Positions 7,713 through 18,187 are shown, counted from the stretch's first letter. The stretch: DNA of 64,000 nt from Tenacibaculum sp. 190524A05c (GCF_964036595.1 NZ_OZ038523.1:958501-1022500); one strand, 5' to 3'. Notes: generated from the sequence alone by a model not told the origin. Program-made: numbers and translations.

Positions 7713-8861
7713 TTATATACTTATTTTTTCAACTAGATTCTCAATCATTTGAACACCAAGGTTTAATTGCTCAATTGAAACAAATTCATTAGCTCTATGT
7801 GCTTGTTCAATTGAACCTGGGCCACAAATAATACTTTCAAAACCAGCTTCAGCAAATTGTCCTGCCTCCGTTGCATACGCAACATAACTAGGAATATTAT
7901 TACCTGATATTTCTGAAACTAAATCAACTATAGATGCATCTTCCTCGGTTTGCAGTCCTGGCACAGGTGGATGCAATAATTCATTTTCAATTTTAAAGTC
8001 GGGAAAAATCTTTCTTTTCTCTTCTTGAAGTTCGTTACAATACTCTTGAAAATCATTTACAATATCGGTTATACTATCTTCAGGAATAGATCTTACATCC
8101 CATTGAAACACTGTACTTCCAGCAACAACATTCGTAGCAATTCCTCCTTTTATTTGACCAACATGCAATGTTGAATGTGGTGGTAAAAAAGATTCATTTC
8201 TTGTGTTCGAAGCTAACTCTTTCATTTTATTTTCAAGCCATAAAATCAACCTAGTACTTTCATGTATAGCACTAACTTCTTTTTCTATTCTACTGCTATG
8301 CCCCTGACTTCCATTAACCGTTGTTTCAACATATAAAACTCCTTTTTGACCAACAATGGGTTGCATCATAGAAGGTTCTCCAATGATTGCATACTTCGGC
8401 TTTTCGGAATAATAAGAATTGATATGTTCAGCTAATTCAGGAGCTCTTAAACAACCAATTTCTTCATCATATGAAATGGCAAAATAGATTGGAACAGACA
8501 AATCTGCTTGAACCATTTTAGGTAAAACTGATAAAAAACAAGCCAAGTAACCTTTCATATCGCAAGCTCCTCTTCCATATAACCTGCCTTCTTTTTCAAC
8601 AAGTTCGAAAGGATTGGTATCCCAAGGTTGTCCTTTTACAGGAACAACATCTGTATGTCCCGAAAGAATTATCCCGCCGTCTACTGCTGGTCCAATTCTA
8701 CAATGCAATGAAGCCTGAGTTTTTTCTTCATTGTAAACATAAACAGTTTCAATATTATACTGTTTTATATAGTCAGTAATCCAGTTTACTAAATCAAGAT
8801 TATTTTGTTTACTTAATACATCAAAACTAACAAGTTTTGCTAATATCTCTTTCGCTGTCAT
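7713..8861 (-). CDS. argE: M20 N-acyl-ornithine/citrulline deacylase (ArgE type)
   Basis: 382 residues, cytoplasmic. Metal-site motifs of the M20/ArgE family are present: LSGHTDVVPVKGQPW, GRGACDMKGYLAC, ISYDEEIGC with the catalytic Glu, and the C-terminal ICGPGSIEQAHRANEF. ArgE hydrolyses N-acetylornithine to ornithine and acetate. In several Bacteroidota the corresponding deacylase acts on N-acetyl- or N-succinyl-citrulline instead, and sequence reading cannot separate these. No arginine biosynthesis gene is adjacent. The gene follows a carboxylate/amino-acid transporter with only one base between them, so the pair may scavenge an acylated amino acid rather than belong to biosynthesis. Confidence 0.85.
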   Translation of the reverse strand: MTAKEILAKLVSFDVLSKQNNLDLVNWITDYIKQYNIETVYVYNEEKTQASLHCRIGPAVDGGIILSGHTDVVPVKGQPWDTNPFELVEKEGRLYGRGACDMKGYLACFLSVLPKMVQADLSVPIYFAISYDEEIGCLRAPELAEHINSYYSEKPKYAIIGEPSMMQPIVGQKGVLYVETTVNGSQGHSSRIEKEVSAIHESTRLILWLENKMKELASNTRNESFLPPHSTLHVGQIKGGIATNVVAGSTVFQWDVRSIPEDSITDIVNDFQEYCNELQEEKRKIFPDFKIENELLHPPVPGLQTEEDASIVDLVSEISGNNIPSYVAYATEAGQFAEAGFESIICGPGSIEQAHRANEFVSIEQLNLGVQMIENLVEKISI

Positions 8862-8862
8862 T

Positions 8863-10236
8863 CTAATAATTTATAAAAGTAGCAATTGTTAAAACCGTCC
8901 ATGAAAGTACTAATATTATCATCACTAACGGTAAAATAAATTTGAACCATCTGTTCAATGGAACTCTGCACATACTAAGCATTCCTATCAACCCTCCTAA
9001 AGTTGGATTTACCAAATTTGTAACTCCATCACCTATTTGAAATGCTAATATTGTTGTTTGTCTAGTTAATCCTAAAACTTCACCTAATGGAATCATTACA
9101 GGTAATGTTGCTAGTGCTTGCCCACTTCCAGAAGGAATAAACAAGTTGATAACACCTTGTGAAATAGACATTCCTACGGCTGCAAAAAATTGAGGTAATC
9201 CCTGTAAGATATTAGACATTTCATAAGAAATTGTATCACCAATATTACTCATATCCATCAATACTTTTATAGTTGTCGCGAAACCAACCATAAATGCACC
9301 AGGAGCCGCTTTAGAAACTGATTTTAGAACTGTTTCACTAAATGTATTTTGATCCATTCTAGTTACTAATCCTACTAAAATTGAAATGATTAGAAAAATC
9401 GCAGATAACTCAATAAAATACCATTTGTAGGAAAATACTCCCCATACAATAACTCCTAACCCGACAATAAAAATTGATAAAACAAGAATATTTATACCAG
9501 TAATTCTATATTCTGATATTGGTTTAGACAATTGAATTCCACTTTCATCTAAACCTTTACCTAAGGATTTAGCAGGTGAATCTGATATTTTCTTTAAATA
9601 TCGAATATTATACATTGCTAATATAAATAGCGCTGTAATACATAATAGTGTTCTTAATAATGCTCCCGAAAACAAAGGAAGTTCTGCCAATTTATGACCA
9701 ATACCCACCGTGTATGGATTGATTGGCGATAAACCAAAACCAATTGTAACAGCAGCGACAGAAATTCCTGCAGCTAAAATTAAATCACCGCCAATTGCAA
9801 TACTTAATACGGCAGCAATTGGAATCATCGCAATATTATGTTCGTAACCTACAAACACACCTAATGCTCCATAAAAAAATGTAATTAAGAACACGATTAA
9901 ATATCTCTTTTCGTTTCCTAATTTTCTCACTAACGTACCTGCAGCATTTTCAATAGCTTTTGATTTCTCGATAACTCCGAACATAATTCCTCCAGCTAAA
10001 ACAATAAAAATGATATTTACTGCAGTCTGAAAACCTAAAGGAATTGCCTTGAATATATCAAAAAAGCCAATTGGAGAACTCTCTATTTTAGTGTAAGAGT
10101 TTGGGATTACTGTATTTTTCCCATCTATTAAAATACGTTCAAACTTACCAGCCGGTATTTTATGAGAAAGTGCTGAAACCAATAAAATTATTAGAAATAA
10201 TAAGGTTAAAGCGTGCGGGATTTTAATATTTTTCAA
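8863..10236 (-). CDS. YfcC/DcuC-type transporter
   Basis: 457 residues with about 11-12 hydrophobic segments. The family signature is visible in ALTLLFLIILLVSALSHKIPAG, the conserved FFYGALGVFVGYEHN, GFGLSPINPYTVGIGH, the second-half motif FMVGFATTIKVLMDMSNIGDTI, and NLFIPSGSGQALATLPVMIPLGEVLGLTRQTT. The last of these is a classic substrate-loop motif of the DcuC/YfcC/ArcD-like superfamily (PF03606). Members move C4-dicarboxylates or basic amino acids, some as antiporters. The coupling with the argE-type gene downstream suggests an arginine-related or acyl-amino-acid substrate; this is inference. Confidence 0.88.
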   Translation of the reverse strand: MKNIKIPHALTLLFLIILLVSALSHKIPAGKFERILIDGKNTVIPNSYTKIESSPIGFFDIFKAIPLGFQTAVNIIFIVLAGGIMFGVIEKSKAIENAAGTLVRKLGNEKRYLIVFLITFFYGALGVFVGYEHNIAMIPIAAVLSIAIGGDLILAAGISVAAVTIGFGLSPINPYTVGIGHKLAELPLFSGALLRTLLCITALFILAMYNIRYLKKISDSPAKSLGKGLDESGIQLSKPISEYRITGINILVLSIFIVGLGVIVWGVFSYKWYFIELSAIFLIISILVGLVTRMDQNTFSETVLKSVSKAAPGAFMVGFATTIKVLMDMSNIGDTISYEMSNILQGLPQFFAAVGMSISQGVINLFIPSGSGQALATLPVMIPLGEVLGLTRQTTILAFQIGDGVTNLVNPTLGGLIGMLSMCRVPLNRWFKFILPLVMIILVLSWTVLTIATFINY

Positions 10237-10269
10237 GAGATTGATTTAAAACATACATATCTTCCAAAA

Positions 10270-10300
10270 ATAAAAAAGTGCAGTTAATTACTGCACTTTC
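10270..10300 (-). terminator. Rho-independent terminator after the first aconitase
   Basis: AAAGTGCAGT...ACTGCACTTT hairpin followed on the minus strand by a T-run. It lies 27 bases past the stop at 10327. The stem nearly repeats that of the terminator at 5111-5149. Confidence 0.85.
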
Positions 10301-10326
10301 TTTTATAATATTTGATATCTAGAAAT

Positions 10327-12594
10327 TTAAGCGTTTTGTTTTTTTATCAAATTCAACGCTGAACCTTCATTGTACCATTCTATTTGACCTTGGTTATACG
10401 TATGATTTACTTTAATAGTATCCTTACTACCATCAGCATGAACAACCTCTATTGTTAATGGTTTTCCAGGAGCGAATTCATGTAAATCTAAAAAGTTAAA
10501 CGTATCATCTTCCTGAATTAAATCATAATCAGCTTCATTATCAAAAGTTAAACCTAACATTCCTTGTTTCTTTAGGTTAGTTTCGTGAATACGTGCAAAT
10601 GATTTTACAATTACTGCCACTACTCCCAAATGACGTGGTTCCATTGCTGCGTGCTCACGAGAGGAACCTTCTCCATAATTATGATCACCAACTACAACAG
10701 TTGGAATTCCAGCTGCTTTGTAGGCTCTTTGCGTTTTAGGAACAGCATCATACTCTCCATCAATTTGACTTTTAACAAAATTGGTTTGTTTATTATAAGC
10801 GTTTACTGCTCCAATTAAACAGTTATTAGAAATATTATCTAAATGTCCTCTGTAACGTAACCATGGACCAGCCATAGAAATATGATCTGTAGTACATTTT
10901 CCAAAAGCCTTGATTAATAGTTTTGCCCCTTTAATCTCATTACCAATTGGTGTAAATGGAGTTAATAATTCTAATCGTTCAGAATTTGGATCAACTGAAA
11001 CTACTACTCCACTTCCATCAGCAACAGGTTCTAAGTAACCGTTTTCTTTTACTTCAAATCCTTTTGGAGGCAATTCCCATCCCGTTGGTTCATCTAACAT
11101 TACTTCTTCACCATTTTCATTGATTAATTTATCCGTTATTGGATTGAAATCTAATCTTCCCGCAATTGCAATTGCAGCAACTAATTCTGGAGAAGCAACG
11201 AATGCATGTGTATTCGGGTTTCCATCTGCACGCTTCGCAAAGTTTCTATTAAAAGAATGAACTATACTATTTTTCGGTGCATTTTTAGGATCTTCATAAC
11301 GCGCCCATTGACCAATACACGGTCCACAAGCATTGGTAAAAATAGTAGCATCTAACTTTTCAAATACATCAAGAATCCCATCTCTTTCTGCAGTATAACG
11401 AACTTGTTCTGACCCTGGATTAATACCAAATTCTGCTTTGGTTTTTAATCCTTTATCTAATGCCTGTTGAGCTATAGAAGAAGCACGAGATAAATCTTCA
11501 TATGAAGAATTTGTACAAGATCCGATTAATCCCCACTCCACTTTTAATGGCCAATCGTTAGCATTTGCTTTTGCCGTCATATCAGGACCAGCTTCTGTAG
11601 ATAAATCAGGAGTAAATGGCCCGTTTAATAATGGTTGTAACTCTGATAAATTAATTTCTATAACTTGATCAAAATACTGCTCTGGATTAGTATATACTTC
11701 AGGATCTGCGGTTAAATAACTCGCCACTTCATTTGCTGCATCCGCAACATCTTCTCTATCTGTAGCACGTAAATAACGTTCCATAGACTCATCATAACCA
11801 AAAGTGGAAGTTGTTGCACCAATTTCCGCTCCCATATTACAAATAGTTCCTTTTCCAGTACATGACATTGCTGTTGCACCAGGTCCGAAATACTCAACTA
11901 TTGCTCCAGTTCCTCCTTTAACAGTTAGAATTTCTGCAACCTTTAATATAACATCTTTAGGAGCTGTCCAACCTGATAATTTACCAGTTAACTTTACTCC
12001 AATTAATTTTGGAAATTTTAATTCCCAAGGCATTCCAGCCATAACATCAACTGCGTCAGCTCCACCTACTCCGATGGCAACCATTCCTAATCCTCCTGCA
12101 TTCACAGTATGGGAATCAGTACCGATCATCATTCCGCCAGGGAACGCATAATTTTCTAAAACTACTTGGTGAATAATTCCTGCTCCTGGCTTCCAAAATC
12201 CAATTCCATATTTATTTGAAACCGATTCTAAAAAATTGAAAACCTCGTTACTTGTGTTTAAAGCATTTTGTAAATCACTACTTGCCCCATTTTTTGCTTG
12301 AATTAAGTGATCGCAATGTACCGTAGTTGGAACTGCAACTTTTGCTTTTCCTGCTTGCATGAATTGCAATAAAGCCATTTGCGCAGTTGCATCCTGACAA
12401 GCCACTCTATCAGGTGCGAAATCCACATAATCCTTTCCTCTTTGAAAAGCTTTTGTAGGATTTCCGTCCCAAAGATGCGTGTATAATATTTTCTCTGCTA
12501 AAGTTAAGGGCTTACCAGTAATTTTACGAGCAGCATCCACTCTTTCCACTACTTTACTGTAAACCTCTTTTATCATTTCTATATCGAAAGCCAT
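10327..12594 (-). CDS. acn: aconitate hydratase, mitochondrial-type
   Basis: 755 residues. Interconverts citrate and isocitrate in the TCA cycle. [4Fe-4S] ligands are visible in [13 protein letters not shown] and [10 protein letters not shown]. Substrate-site motifs [21 protein letters not shown] and [19 protein letters not shown] are intact. The length and the N-terminal AEKILYTHL / [11 protein letters not shown] arrangement fit the mitochondrial-like aconitase branch rather than the ~890-residue AcnA. The second, unrelated-branch aconitase (AcnB) is directly upstream on the same strand, 131 bases away, but a terminator hairpin at 12672-12702 separates them, so each probably has its own promoter. 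Confidence 0.95.
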   Translation of the reverse strand: MAFDIEMIKEVYSKVVERVDAARKITGKPLTLAEKILYTHLWDGNPTKAFQRGKDYVDFAPDRVACQDATAQMALLQFMQAGKAKVAVPTTVHCDHLIQAKNGASSDLQNALNTSNEVFNFLESVSNKYGIGFWKPGAGIIHQVVLENYAFPGGMMIGTDSHTVNAGGLGMVAIGVGGADAVDVMAGMPWELKFPKLIGVKLTGKLSGWTAPKDVILKVAEILTVKGGTGAIVEYFGPGATAMSCTGKGTICNMGAEIGATTSTFGYDESMERYLRATDREDVADAANEVASYLTADPEVYTNPEQYFDQVIEINLSELQPLLNGPFTPDLSTEAGPDMTAKANANDWPLKVEWGLIGSCTNSSYEDLSRASSIAQQALDKGLKTKAEFGINPGSEQVRYTAERDGILDVFEKLDATIFTNACGPCIGQWARYEDPKNAPKNSIVHSFNRNFAKRADGNPNTHAFVASPELVAAIAIAGRLDFNPITDKLINENGEEVMLDEPTGWELPPKGFEVKENGYLEPVADGSGVVVSVDPNSERLELLTPFTPIGNEIKGAKLLIKAFGKCTTDHISMAGPWLRYRGHLDNISNNCLIGAVNAYNKQTNFVKSQIDGEYDAVPKTQRAYKAAGIPTVVVGDHNYGEGSSREHAAMEPRHLGVVAVIVKSFARIHETNLKKQGMLGLTFDNEADYDLIQEDDTFNFLDLHEFAPGKPLTIEVVHADGSKDTIKVNHTYNQGQIEWYNEGSALNLIKKQNA

Positions 12595-12671
12595 AAAATT
12601 TGAGTTGTTTTTAATCAGTCTGACTAATTTAGCAAAAAAATGAATAGAAAATTCTTATAAATTAACTCCAT

Positions 12672-12703
12672 AAAAAAAGCTCAAGTTTAAAAACTTGAGC
12701 TTA
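12672..12703 (-). terminator. Rho-independent terminator after acnB
   Basis: AAGCTCAAGTTTAAAAACTTGAGCTT hairpin region with an 8-10 bp stem (AAGCTCAAGT/ACTTGAGCTT) and T-run on the minus strand, between the two aconitase genes. Confidence 0.85.
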
Positions 12704-12725
12704 TAATATTTATGATAGTTGCTAA

Positions 12726-15503
12726 TTATACAACTAAAAGCTTTTGTGAAGGCTTGAATTTAGTTAACACAATTCCTTCAACAGCAGCCTGATACTCTTC
12801 TAATGTTGGAGTTCTTCCTAAAATTGAAGATAATACAACTACAGGAGTTGATGATAACAAAGATTCTCCTTTTTTCTCTTGTGAATCTCTTACAACACGA
12901 CCTTGGAATAAACGAGTTGATGTTGCCATTACAGTATCTCCTGGCTCAGCTTTTTCTTGGTTACCCATACAAAGGTTACATCCTGGACGCTCTAAATATA
13001 AAACGTTTTCATACTTTGTACGCGCTGCTGCTTTTGGAGCATCATCATCAAATACAAATCCAGAATACTTAGCTAAAACATCCCAATCACCTTCTGCTTT
13101 TAACTCATCAACAATGTTGTATGTTGGAGGAGCTACAACTAAAGGTGCATTAAACTTAACTTCACCTTGTTGAGCTTCAATGTTCTTTAACATCTGAGCT
13201 AAAATCTTCATATCTCCTTTGTGAATCATACATGATCCAACAAATCCTAAATCAACTTTCTTAGTTCCTCCGTAGAAAGATAAAGGTTGAATATTATCGT
13301 GAGTATAACGCTTAGAAACATCTTCGTTATTTACATCTGGATCAGCAATCATTGGCTCAACAATCTTGTCTAAGTCAATAACAACTTCTGCATAATACTT
13401 CGCATCAGCATCTGGTCTTAAAGCTGGTCTACTTCCTGACTCTAATTCAGCAATACGATTATTAGCTTTATCAACTAAACCTTGTAAAACTTGTTTCTCA
13501 TTATCCATTCCTTTATCGATCATAATTTGAATACGATCTCTAGAAATTACTAGTGATTCAATTAATGTTTCATCCTCTGAAATACAGATAGAAGCTTTAG
13601 CTTTCATTTCTGCAGTCCAATCTGTAAATGTAAATGCTTGATCAGAAGTTAATGTACCAATGTGTACTTCGATAATTCTTCCTTGGAATACATTCTCTCC
13701 TTCAAACTGATCTAACATTTGTTGTTGTGTAGCATGAACTACGTCACGGAAATCCATGTAAGGAACCATATCTCCTTTGAAAGTTACTTTAACTGACTCA
13801 GGAATTGGCATTGTTGCTTCACCTGTTGCTAATGCTAAAGCTACTGTTCCAGAATCCGCTCCGAAAGCAACACCTTTTGCCATTCTCGTGTGTGAATCTC
13901 CACCAATAATAACATCCCAATCATCAACAGCGATGTCGTTTAATACTTTGTGAATTACATCAGTCATCGCATGGTAAACTCCTTTAGGATCACGTCCTGT
14001 GATTAAACCGAAGTCATTCATAAACTTCATTAATCTAGGAATGTTAGCTTTAGATTTGTCATCCCATACAGAAGCTGTGTGACATCCTGATTGATATCCA
14101 GCATCTACAATTGGAGAAATAACAGTTGCTGCCATCATTTCTAACTCTTGAGAAGTCATTAATCCTGTAGTATCTTGAGATCCTACGATATTAACTTCTA
14201 CACGAGTATTAGAACCTGCATGTAATGTAACTCCCGGAGTATTTCCTACAGCGTTTCTATTGAAAATTTTCTCTACTGCAGTTAATCCTTGACCTTCAAT
14301 TGAAATTTCTTTAGAAGGAGCATATACTTGAGGAACATCAATTCCTAAAACTTTACAAGCAAAAGTTTGTAATTTCTTACCGAAAACTACAGCGTAAGAA
14401 CCTCCTGCTTTAATAAACTCCATCTTTTGAGGAGTTAATGCAGTTGATATATCTTTCAACTCAGTATCTCCATTATATAATTTCTTTTCTTTAGTATTTA
14501 TAGTAAGAACTGTACCTGTTTTAACAGAATATACTTCTTTTAATATTGGATCTCCTTCTTCATCAACGATAGTATTACCATTCTCGTCTTTCTGCTTCAC
14601 CCAATTCTTTAAATCAATTCCAATACCTCCAGTTACACCAACAGTAGTCAAGAAAATTGGAGCTATTCCATTTGTTCCAGCAATTACTGGAGCAATATTG
14701 ATAAAAGGTACATAAGGACTAGAAGGAATTCCTGTCCATAATGCAACGTTATTTACACCTGACATACGAGAAGAACCAACTCCCATTGTTCCTTTCTCTG
14801 CAATTAACATTACTCTTTTATCTGGATGTTGTTTCTGTAATGCTAATAATTCATTTTGCATATCTTTATTATGCTCAAACATAGATTGACCGTGTAACTC
14901 ACGATCTGATCTTGAATGTGCATCTGCACCTGGTGAAAGTAAATCTGTAGAGATATCTCCAACACCTGCTATATATGTTACTACTTCAATCTTTTCATCT
15001 ATCTCTGGTAACTTCGTAAAGAACTCCGCCTGTGCATAACTCTCTATAATTTCCTTAGCAATAGCACTTCCAGACTTCATTGCTTCTTCTAAGCGCTCAG
15101 TATCAGCTTCATATAAAAACACTTGAGTTTTTAATACTTTCGCCGCTTCATTTGCAATTGCATCATCATTTCCTAAAGCTAAATCTAAAAGCACTTCTAC
15201 TGAAGGACCTCCTTTCATGTGAGATAACTGCTCAAAAGCAAACTCAGAAGAAATTTCCTCTACTACAGTTTCTCCTAAAATGATTTCCTTTAAAAATTTA
15301 GCTTTTACACCAGCAGCACTAGTTGTACCTGGTAAAGTATTATATATAAAAAAATGAAGAGAATCTTTTCTATGTGGGTTGTTAGCATCTTTTATTTGTG
15401 CAATTACCTCACTTAATAATTCCGCTCCATCGATTGGTTTAGGATGTAAACCTTGACTCTTTCTCTCTTCAATTTCTTGAATGTAATCTTTGTAAGTGTT
15501 CAT
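12726..15503 (-). CDS. acnB: bifunctional aconitate hydratase 2 / 2-methylisocitrate dehydratase
   Basis: 925 residues, the AcnB length. Domain order is the AcnB one: N-terminal HEAT-like helical region (KGGPSVEVLLDLALGNDDAIANEAA), swivel domain (RVMLIAEKGTMGVGSSRMSG), then the catalytic core with GGDSHTRMAKGVAFGADSGTV. Cluster ligands are in VGSCMIHKGD and ERPGCNLCMGNQEKA. AcnB is normally the main TCA-cycle aconitase and may dehydrate 2-methylcitrate-derived substrate in propionate use. The N-terminal HEAT region also lets AcnB bind RNA when the cluster is lost in some bacteria. A TACTTTTG -7 element lies at 15560-15567 on the minus strand, giving an mRNA leader of about 50 bases. Confidence 0.95.
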   Translation of the reverse strand: MNTYKDYIQEIEERKSQGLHPKPIDGAELLSEVIAQIKDANNPHRKDSLHFFIYNTLPGTTSAAGVKAKFLKEIILGETVVEEISSEFAFEQLSHMKGGPSVEVLLDLALGNDDAIANEAAKVLKTQVFLYEADTERLEEAMKSGSAIAKEIIESYAQAEFFTKLPEIDEKIEVVTYIAGVGDISTDLLSPGADAHSRSDRELHGQSMFEHNKDMQNELLALQKQHPDKRVMLIAEKGTMGVGSSRMSGVNNVALWTGIPSSPYVPFINIAPVIAGTNGIAPIFLTTVGVTGGIGIDLKNWVKQKDENGNTIVDEEGDPILKEVYSVKTGTVLTINTKEKKLYNGDTELKDISTALTPQKMEFIKAGGSYAVVFGKKLQTFACKVLGIDVPQVYAPSKEISIEGQGLTAVEKIFNRNAVGNTPGVTLHAGSNTRVEVNIVGSQDTTGLMTSQELEMMAATVISPIVDAGYQSGCHTASVWDDKSKANIPRLMKFMNDFGLITGRDPKGVYHAMTDVIHKVLNDIAVDDWDVIIGGDSHTRMAKGVAFGADSGTVALALATGEATMPIPESVKVTFKGDMVPYMDFRDVVHATQQQMLDQFEGENVFQGRIIEVHIGTLTSDQAFTFTDWTAEMKAKASICISEDETLIESLVISRDRIQIMIDKGMDNEKQVLQGLVDKANNRIAELESGSRPALRPDADAKYYAEVVIDLDKIVEPMIADPDVNNEDVSKRYTHDNIQPLSFYGGTKKVDLGFVGSCMIHKGDMKILAQMLKNIEAQQGEVKFNAPLVVAPPTYNIVDELKAEGDWDVLAKYSGFVFDDDAPKAAARTKYENVLYLERPGCNLCMGNQEKAEPGDTVMATSTRLFQGRVVRDSQEKKGESLLSSTPVVVLSSILGRTPTLEEYQAAVEGIVLTKFKPSQKLLVV

Positions 15504-15764
15504 AAATCTTTTTAATGTTAAAGGCTGTTATGAAATCGTTTTCGTTAATTTCAATCAGACAAAAGTACGACTTTAGCTAATATTTTGAAAATAAACAACG
15601 AAACTTCGAAATAACTAAATTATCAATAATAAAAACTGTTATTTTTACGAATAATTAAGTTTTAACTCTTTCGAAAAGTTAAAATATTATCAAGTTGATA
15701 ATTTCGATATGTTTTTTTCATTTCACCATACCTTAAACTAATTCTAAATAAGCTAAAAAAGGAA
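15504..15764. other. intergenic region between acnB and rnpB
   Basis: AT-rich, no gene seen. It holds the acnB -7 element (15560-15567) and a 17-base palindrome ATTATCAAGTTGATAAT at 15686-15702 of unknown meaning. Confidence 0.5.
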
Positions 15765-16070
15765 AAAGCAGATCAATAAGCCGGATTCTGTAACTTAAAA
15801 AGTTCTTATCATTTATCTAGGTTTATGATTACTCATAAAATCTATCTGCCTACCCCTTAGAATCGTACGAGTAGCACTCAAGCTCTAATATACGTGGCAT
15901 TGCACCGCATAGAGTTTACCTGATTTCACTACAGCATTACCTGTACATTCTTTCTGTTGCACTTGTCCTCAGTTTACACTGGACGGATGTTATCCGCTAT
16001 GCTTACTCTTTGGTGTCCGGACTTTCCTCTAAAGTTTAAAATACTCTAGCGATAAGACTGATCTGCATTA
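15765..16070 (-). ncRNA. rnpB: RNase P RNA (class A)
   Basis: The catalytic RNA that removes 5' leaders from pre-tRNA. On the minus strand the hallmark conserved blocks appear in order: AGAGGAAAGTCCGGACACC (CR-I, near 16010-16028), ACAGAAAGAATGTACAGG, the central GGTAAACTC near 15915, and the 3' block AGGGGTAGGCAGAT followed by GAATCCGGCTTAT. The ends pair as P1: GCAGATCA at 16061-16068 with TGATCTGC at 15769-15776. Ends are set from this helix and are good to a few bases. It lies in its own interval between acnB and dnaJ, both on the same strand. Confidence 0.95.
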
Positions 16071-16102
16071 TGTATTTATATATCTTTCAAAAGTATCTTC
16101 AT

Positions 16103-16131
16103 AAAAAAACCCACTCAAAGATTGAGTGGGA
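16103..16131 (-). terminator. Rho-independent terminator downstream of dnaJ
   Basis: CCCACTCAA/TTGAGTGGG stem with a three-base loop, followed on the minus strand by TTTTTT. It separates dnaJ (stop at 16236) from rnpB. Confidence 0.85.
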
Positions 16132-16235
16132 AAATTGCTATGAAAAAGAAAAAGTATCTAGAACGTCTTCTAGATGGTACAAATATACCATATTTTTTTA
16201 CATGTAACAATAAAAAAATAAAAAATCTTTATTTT

Positions 16236-17357
16236 TTACGAGAACATGTCCTTCACTTTTTCAAAAAATGATTTGTCGTTTTTTTGAGGATTAGGTGAAA
16301 AATTATCATCCCCTAACATTGATTCAAAAAACTTACGTTGATCTTTTGTTAATTCTTGAGGCGTCCACACATTAATATGGATTAAGAAATCACCATTTCC
16401 ATATCTTTCGATACTTGGTAATCCTTTACCTTTTAATCTTAAAATCTTTCCTGATTGGGTTCCTGCATCAATTTTAATCTTAACCTTTCCTGTTACAGTT
16501 TCGATTTCTTTAGAAGTCCCTAGAACTGCTTCAGAAAAATTGATGTATAAATCATAGTGAATATTACTTCCTTCTCTCTTAAGCGTTTCGTGTTGTACTT
16601 CTTCAATTAATACTAGTAAATCACCTGGAATAGAGTTTTTACCTGGAGCTTCGTTACCTTTTCCTCCTACTTTTAATTGAACACCTTCTGTAACACCTTC
16701 TGGAATATTAATAGAAACCGTTTCTTCCTTTACAATCATTCCATGTGCATCTGCATCATTCGGACGATTATCTATTACTTCACCAGAACCTTGACAAGTA
16801 CTACATGTAGTTGCGGTTTGCATTCTACCTAAAATAGTATTTGTAACACGCATAATTTGTCCAGAACCGTTACATGTTGAACACGTTTTATACGTTACTC
16901 CATCGGCTTGAACTTTACGACGTACTTTCACCTTCTTCTCTACTCCATTCGCGATTTCTTCTAAAGTAAGTTTAACTCTTATTCTAAGATTCCCTCCTTT
17001 AACTCTAGCTTGACGACGACCTCCGCCACCAAAACCACCGAAACCTCCTCCAAAGGCTCCTCCAAAAATATCACCAAATTGGCTAAATATGTCATCCATA
17101 TTCATACCGCCGCCGCCGAAGCCGCCTCCGCCTTCAAACGCTGCATGTCCGAATTGATCGTAACGAGCTTTCTTTTGCTCATCACTTAAAACCTCATATG
17201 CTTCCGCACACAATTTAAACTTTTCTTCAGCCTCTTTATTATCAGGATTTTTATCAGGATGATATTTAATCGCCATCTTACGATAAGCCTTCTTGATTTC
17301 AGCTTGAGTAGCCGATTTAGAAACTCCTAATATTTCGTAATAATCTTGTTTTGCCAT
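16236..17357 (-). CDS. dnaJ: chaperone DnaJ (Hsp40)
   Basis: 373 residues. J-domain at residues ~4-70 with the essential HPD (YHPDKNPDN), a Gly/Phe-rich linker ([20 protein letters not shown]), then the zinc region and C-terminal substrate-binding domains ([24 protein letters not shown]). It delivers unfolded clients to DnaK and stimulates its ATPase. Oddly, only two CxxCxGxG motifs are present (CSTCNGSG and CSTCQGSG) where E. coli DnaJ has four, so one zinc centre rather than two is expected; I recall this form from other Bacteroidota. It lies downstream of grpE in an evident two-gene unit, 77 bases apart; dnaK is not in the window. Confidence 0.95.
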   Translation of the reverse strand: MAKQDYYEILGVSKSATQAEIKKAYRKMAIKYHPDKNPDNKEAEEKFKLCAEAYEVLSDEQKKARYDQFGHAAFEGGGGFGGGGMNMDDIFSQFGDIFGGAFGGGFGGFGGGGRRQARVKGGNLRIRVKLTLEEIANGVEKKVKVRRKVQADGVTYKTCSTCNGSGQIMRVTNTILGRMQTATTCSTCQGSGEVIDNRPNDADAHGMIVKEETVSINIPEGVTEGVQLKVGGKGNEAPGKNSIPGDLLVLIEEVQHETLKREGSNIHYDLYINFSEAVLGTSKEIETVTGKVKIKIDAGTQSGKILRLKGKGLPSIERYGNGDFLIHINVWTPQELTKDQRKFFESMLGDDNFSPNPQKNDKSFFEKVKDMFS

Positions 17358-17434
17358 GTTTTTTCAATTATCAATGATCAATAATCGATTATCAATTTGA
17401 TACTAATTTATTGACCAGTGTACATTGTTTATGT

Positions 17435-18001
17435 TTATGATTGTCCCACAACTACTTTTGGGTGACGAATAATTTTATCTCCTAACTTATATCCCTTTTC
17501 AACGCAATCAATAATCTTTCCTTTTAGATCTTCTGAAGGTGCTGGAATTTGCGTTATTGCTTCATGAGTATCTGCATCAAAATCATCTCCTTGCTTTACA
17601 TCAATTGCAGATAATCCCTTTTGCTCTAACGTTTTTAGAAGTTTTTGATATATTAATAAAACACCCTTTCTTAGCTCTTCTGCCTCTTTATCATCTTCAA
17701 TATGTGTCAAAGCTCTCTCAAAATCATCCAAAATTGGCAGTAAAACTGTCATTAATTCCTGACCTGCCGTTTTAAATAATTCAATTCTTTCTTTGGTAGT
17801 TCTCTTTTTATAATTTTCAAACTCTGCAAATAGACGTAAATATCTGTCTTTCTCAGCTTTTAATAAATCCTCAGTTGTTGGTTCTTCTTTCTTTGTTTCC
17901 TCTTTATTTTCAGCAGCATTATCTTCAGGATTTATTTTTAAATCACCGTTTTCAACAGCATCTTTAATCTCATCCTCCTTTGTATATTCACCTTTACTCA
18001 T
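17435..18001 (-). CDS. grpE: nucleotide exchange factor GrpE
   Basis: 188 residues. Long acidic, low-complexity N-terminus (residues ~1-45, rich in Glu/Lys/Asn), then the coiled-coil LLKAEKDRYLRLFAEFENYKKRTTKERIEL and the beta-wing with VEKGYKLGDKIIRHPKVVVGQ, the GrpE C-terminal signature. It promotes ADP release from DnaK. It is first in a grpE-dnaJ transcript. A TAATTTTG -7 element lies at 18033-18040 on the minus strand. No CIRCE inverted repeat is visible, so HrcA control is not supported here. Confidence 0.95.
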   Translation of the reverse strand: MSKGEYTKEDEIKDAVENGDLKINPEDNAAENKEETKKEEPTTEDLLKAEKDRYLRLFAEFENYKKRTTKERIELFKTAGQELMTVLLPILDDFERALTHIEDDKEAEELRKGVLLIYQKLLKTLEQKGLSAIDVKQGDDFDADTHEAITQIPAPSEDLKGKIIDCVEKGYKLGDKIIRHPKVVVGQS

Positions 18002-18187
18002 TGTAAAATAGTTTCTTTATAATTTTCTCATACAAAATTAGCAAGAATACTGCCATTAGTTAAATAATGCCATATTGACATTAACATAAATCTAATACAA
18101 GTATAGTTTTAATTTAAAACCAATCTAAAACCACATTCTTATTTTTTTATTACCTTGTCTTTCAATAAAATATAAAACACCCCTATT

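Noticed and set aside
5111..10300. Almost identical terminator stems (AAGTGCAG) at 5111-5149 and 10270-10300
   Set aside because: Both are ordinary intrinsic terminators; the shared stem may be chance or local copying, with no functional implication.
15765..16070. Considered tmRNA or a SRP RNA for this structured non-coding stretch
   Set aside because: The RNase P conserved blocks and P1 pairing are complete, and no tRNA-like ends or tag frame are present.
17358..17434. AT-rich ATTATCAAT/GATCAATAATC repeats, also near 21090-21125 and 59294-59340
   Set aside because: Short, imperfect and AT-biased; they may be a family of intergenic repeats but the copies are too divergent to define by eye.
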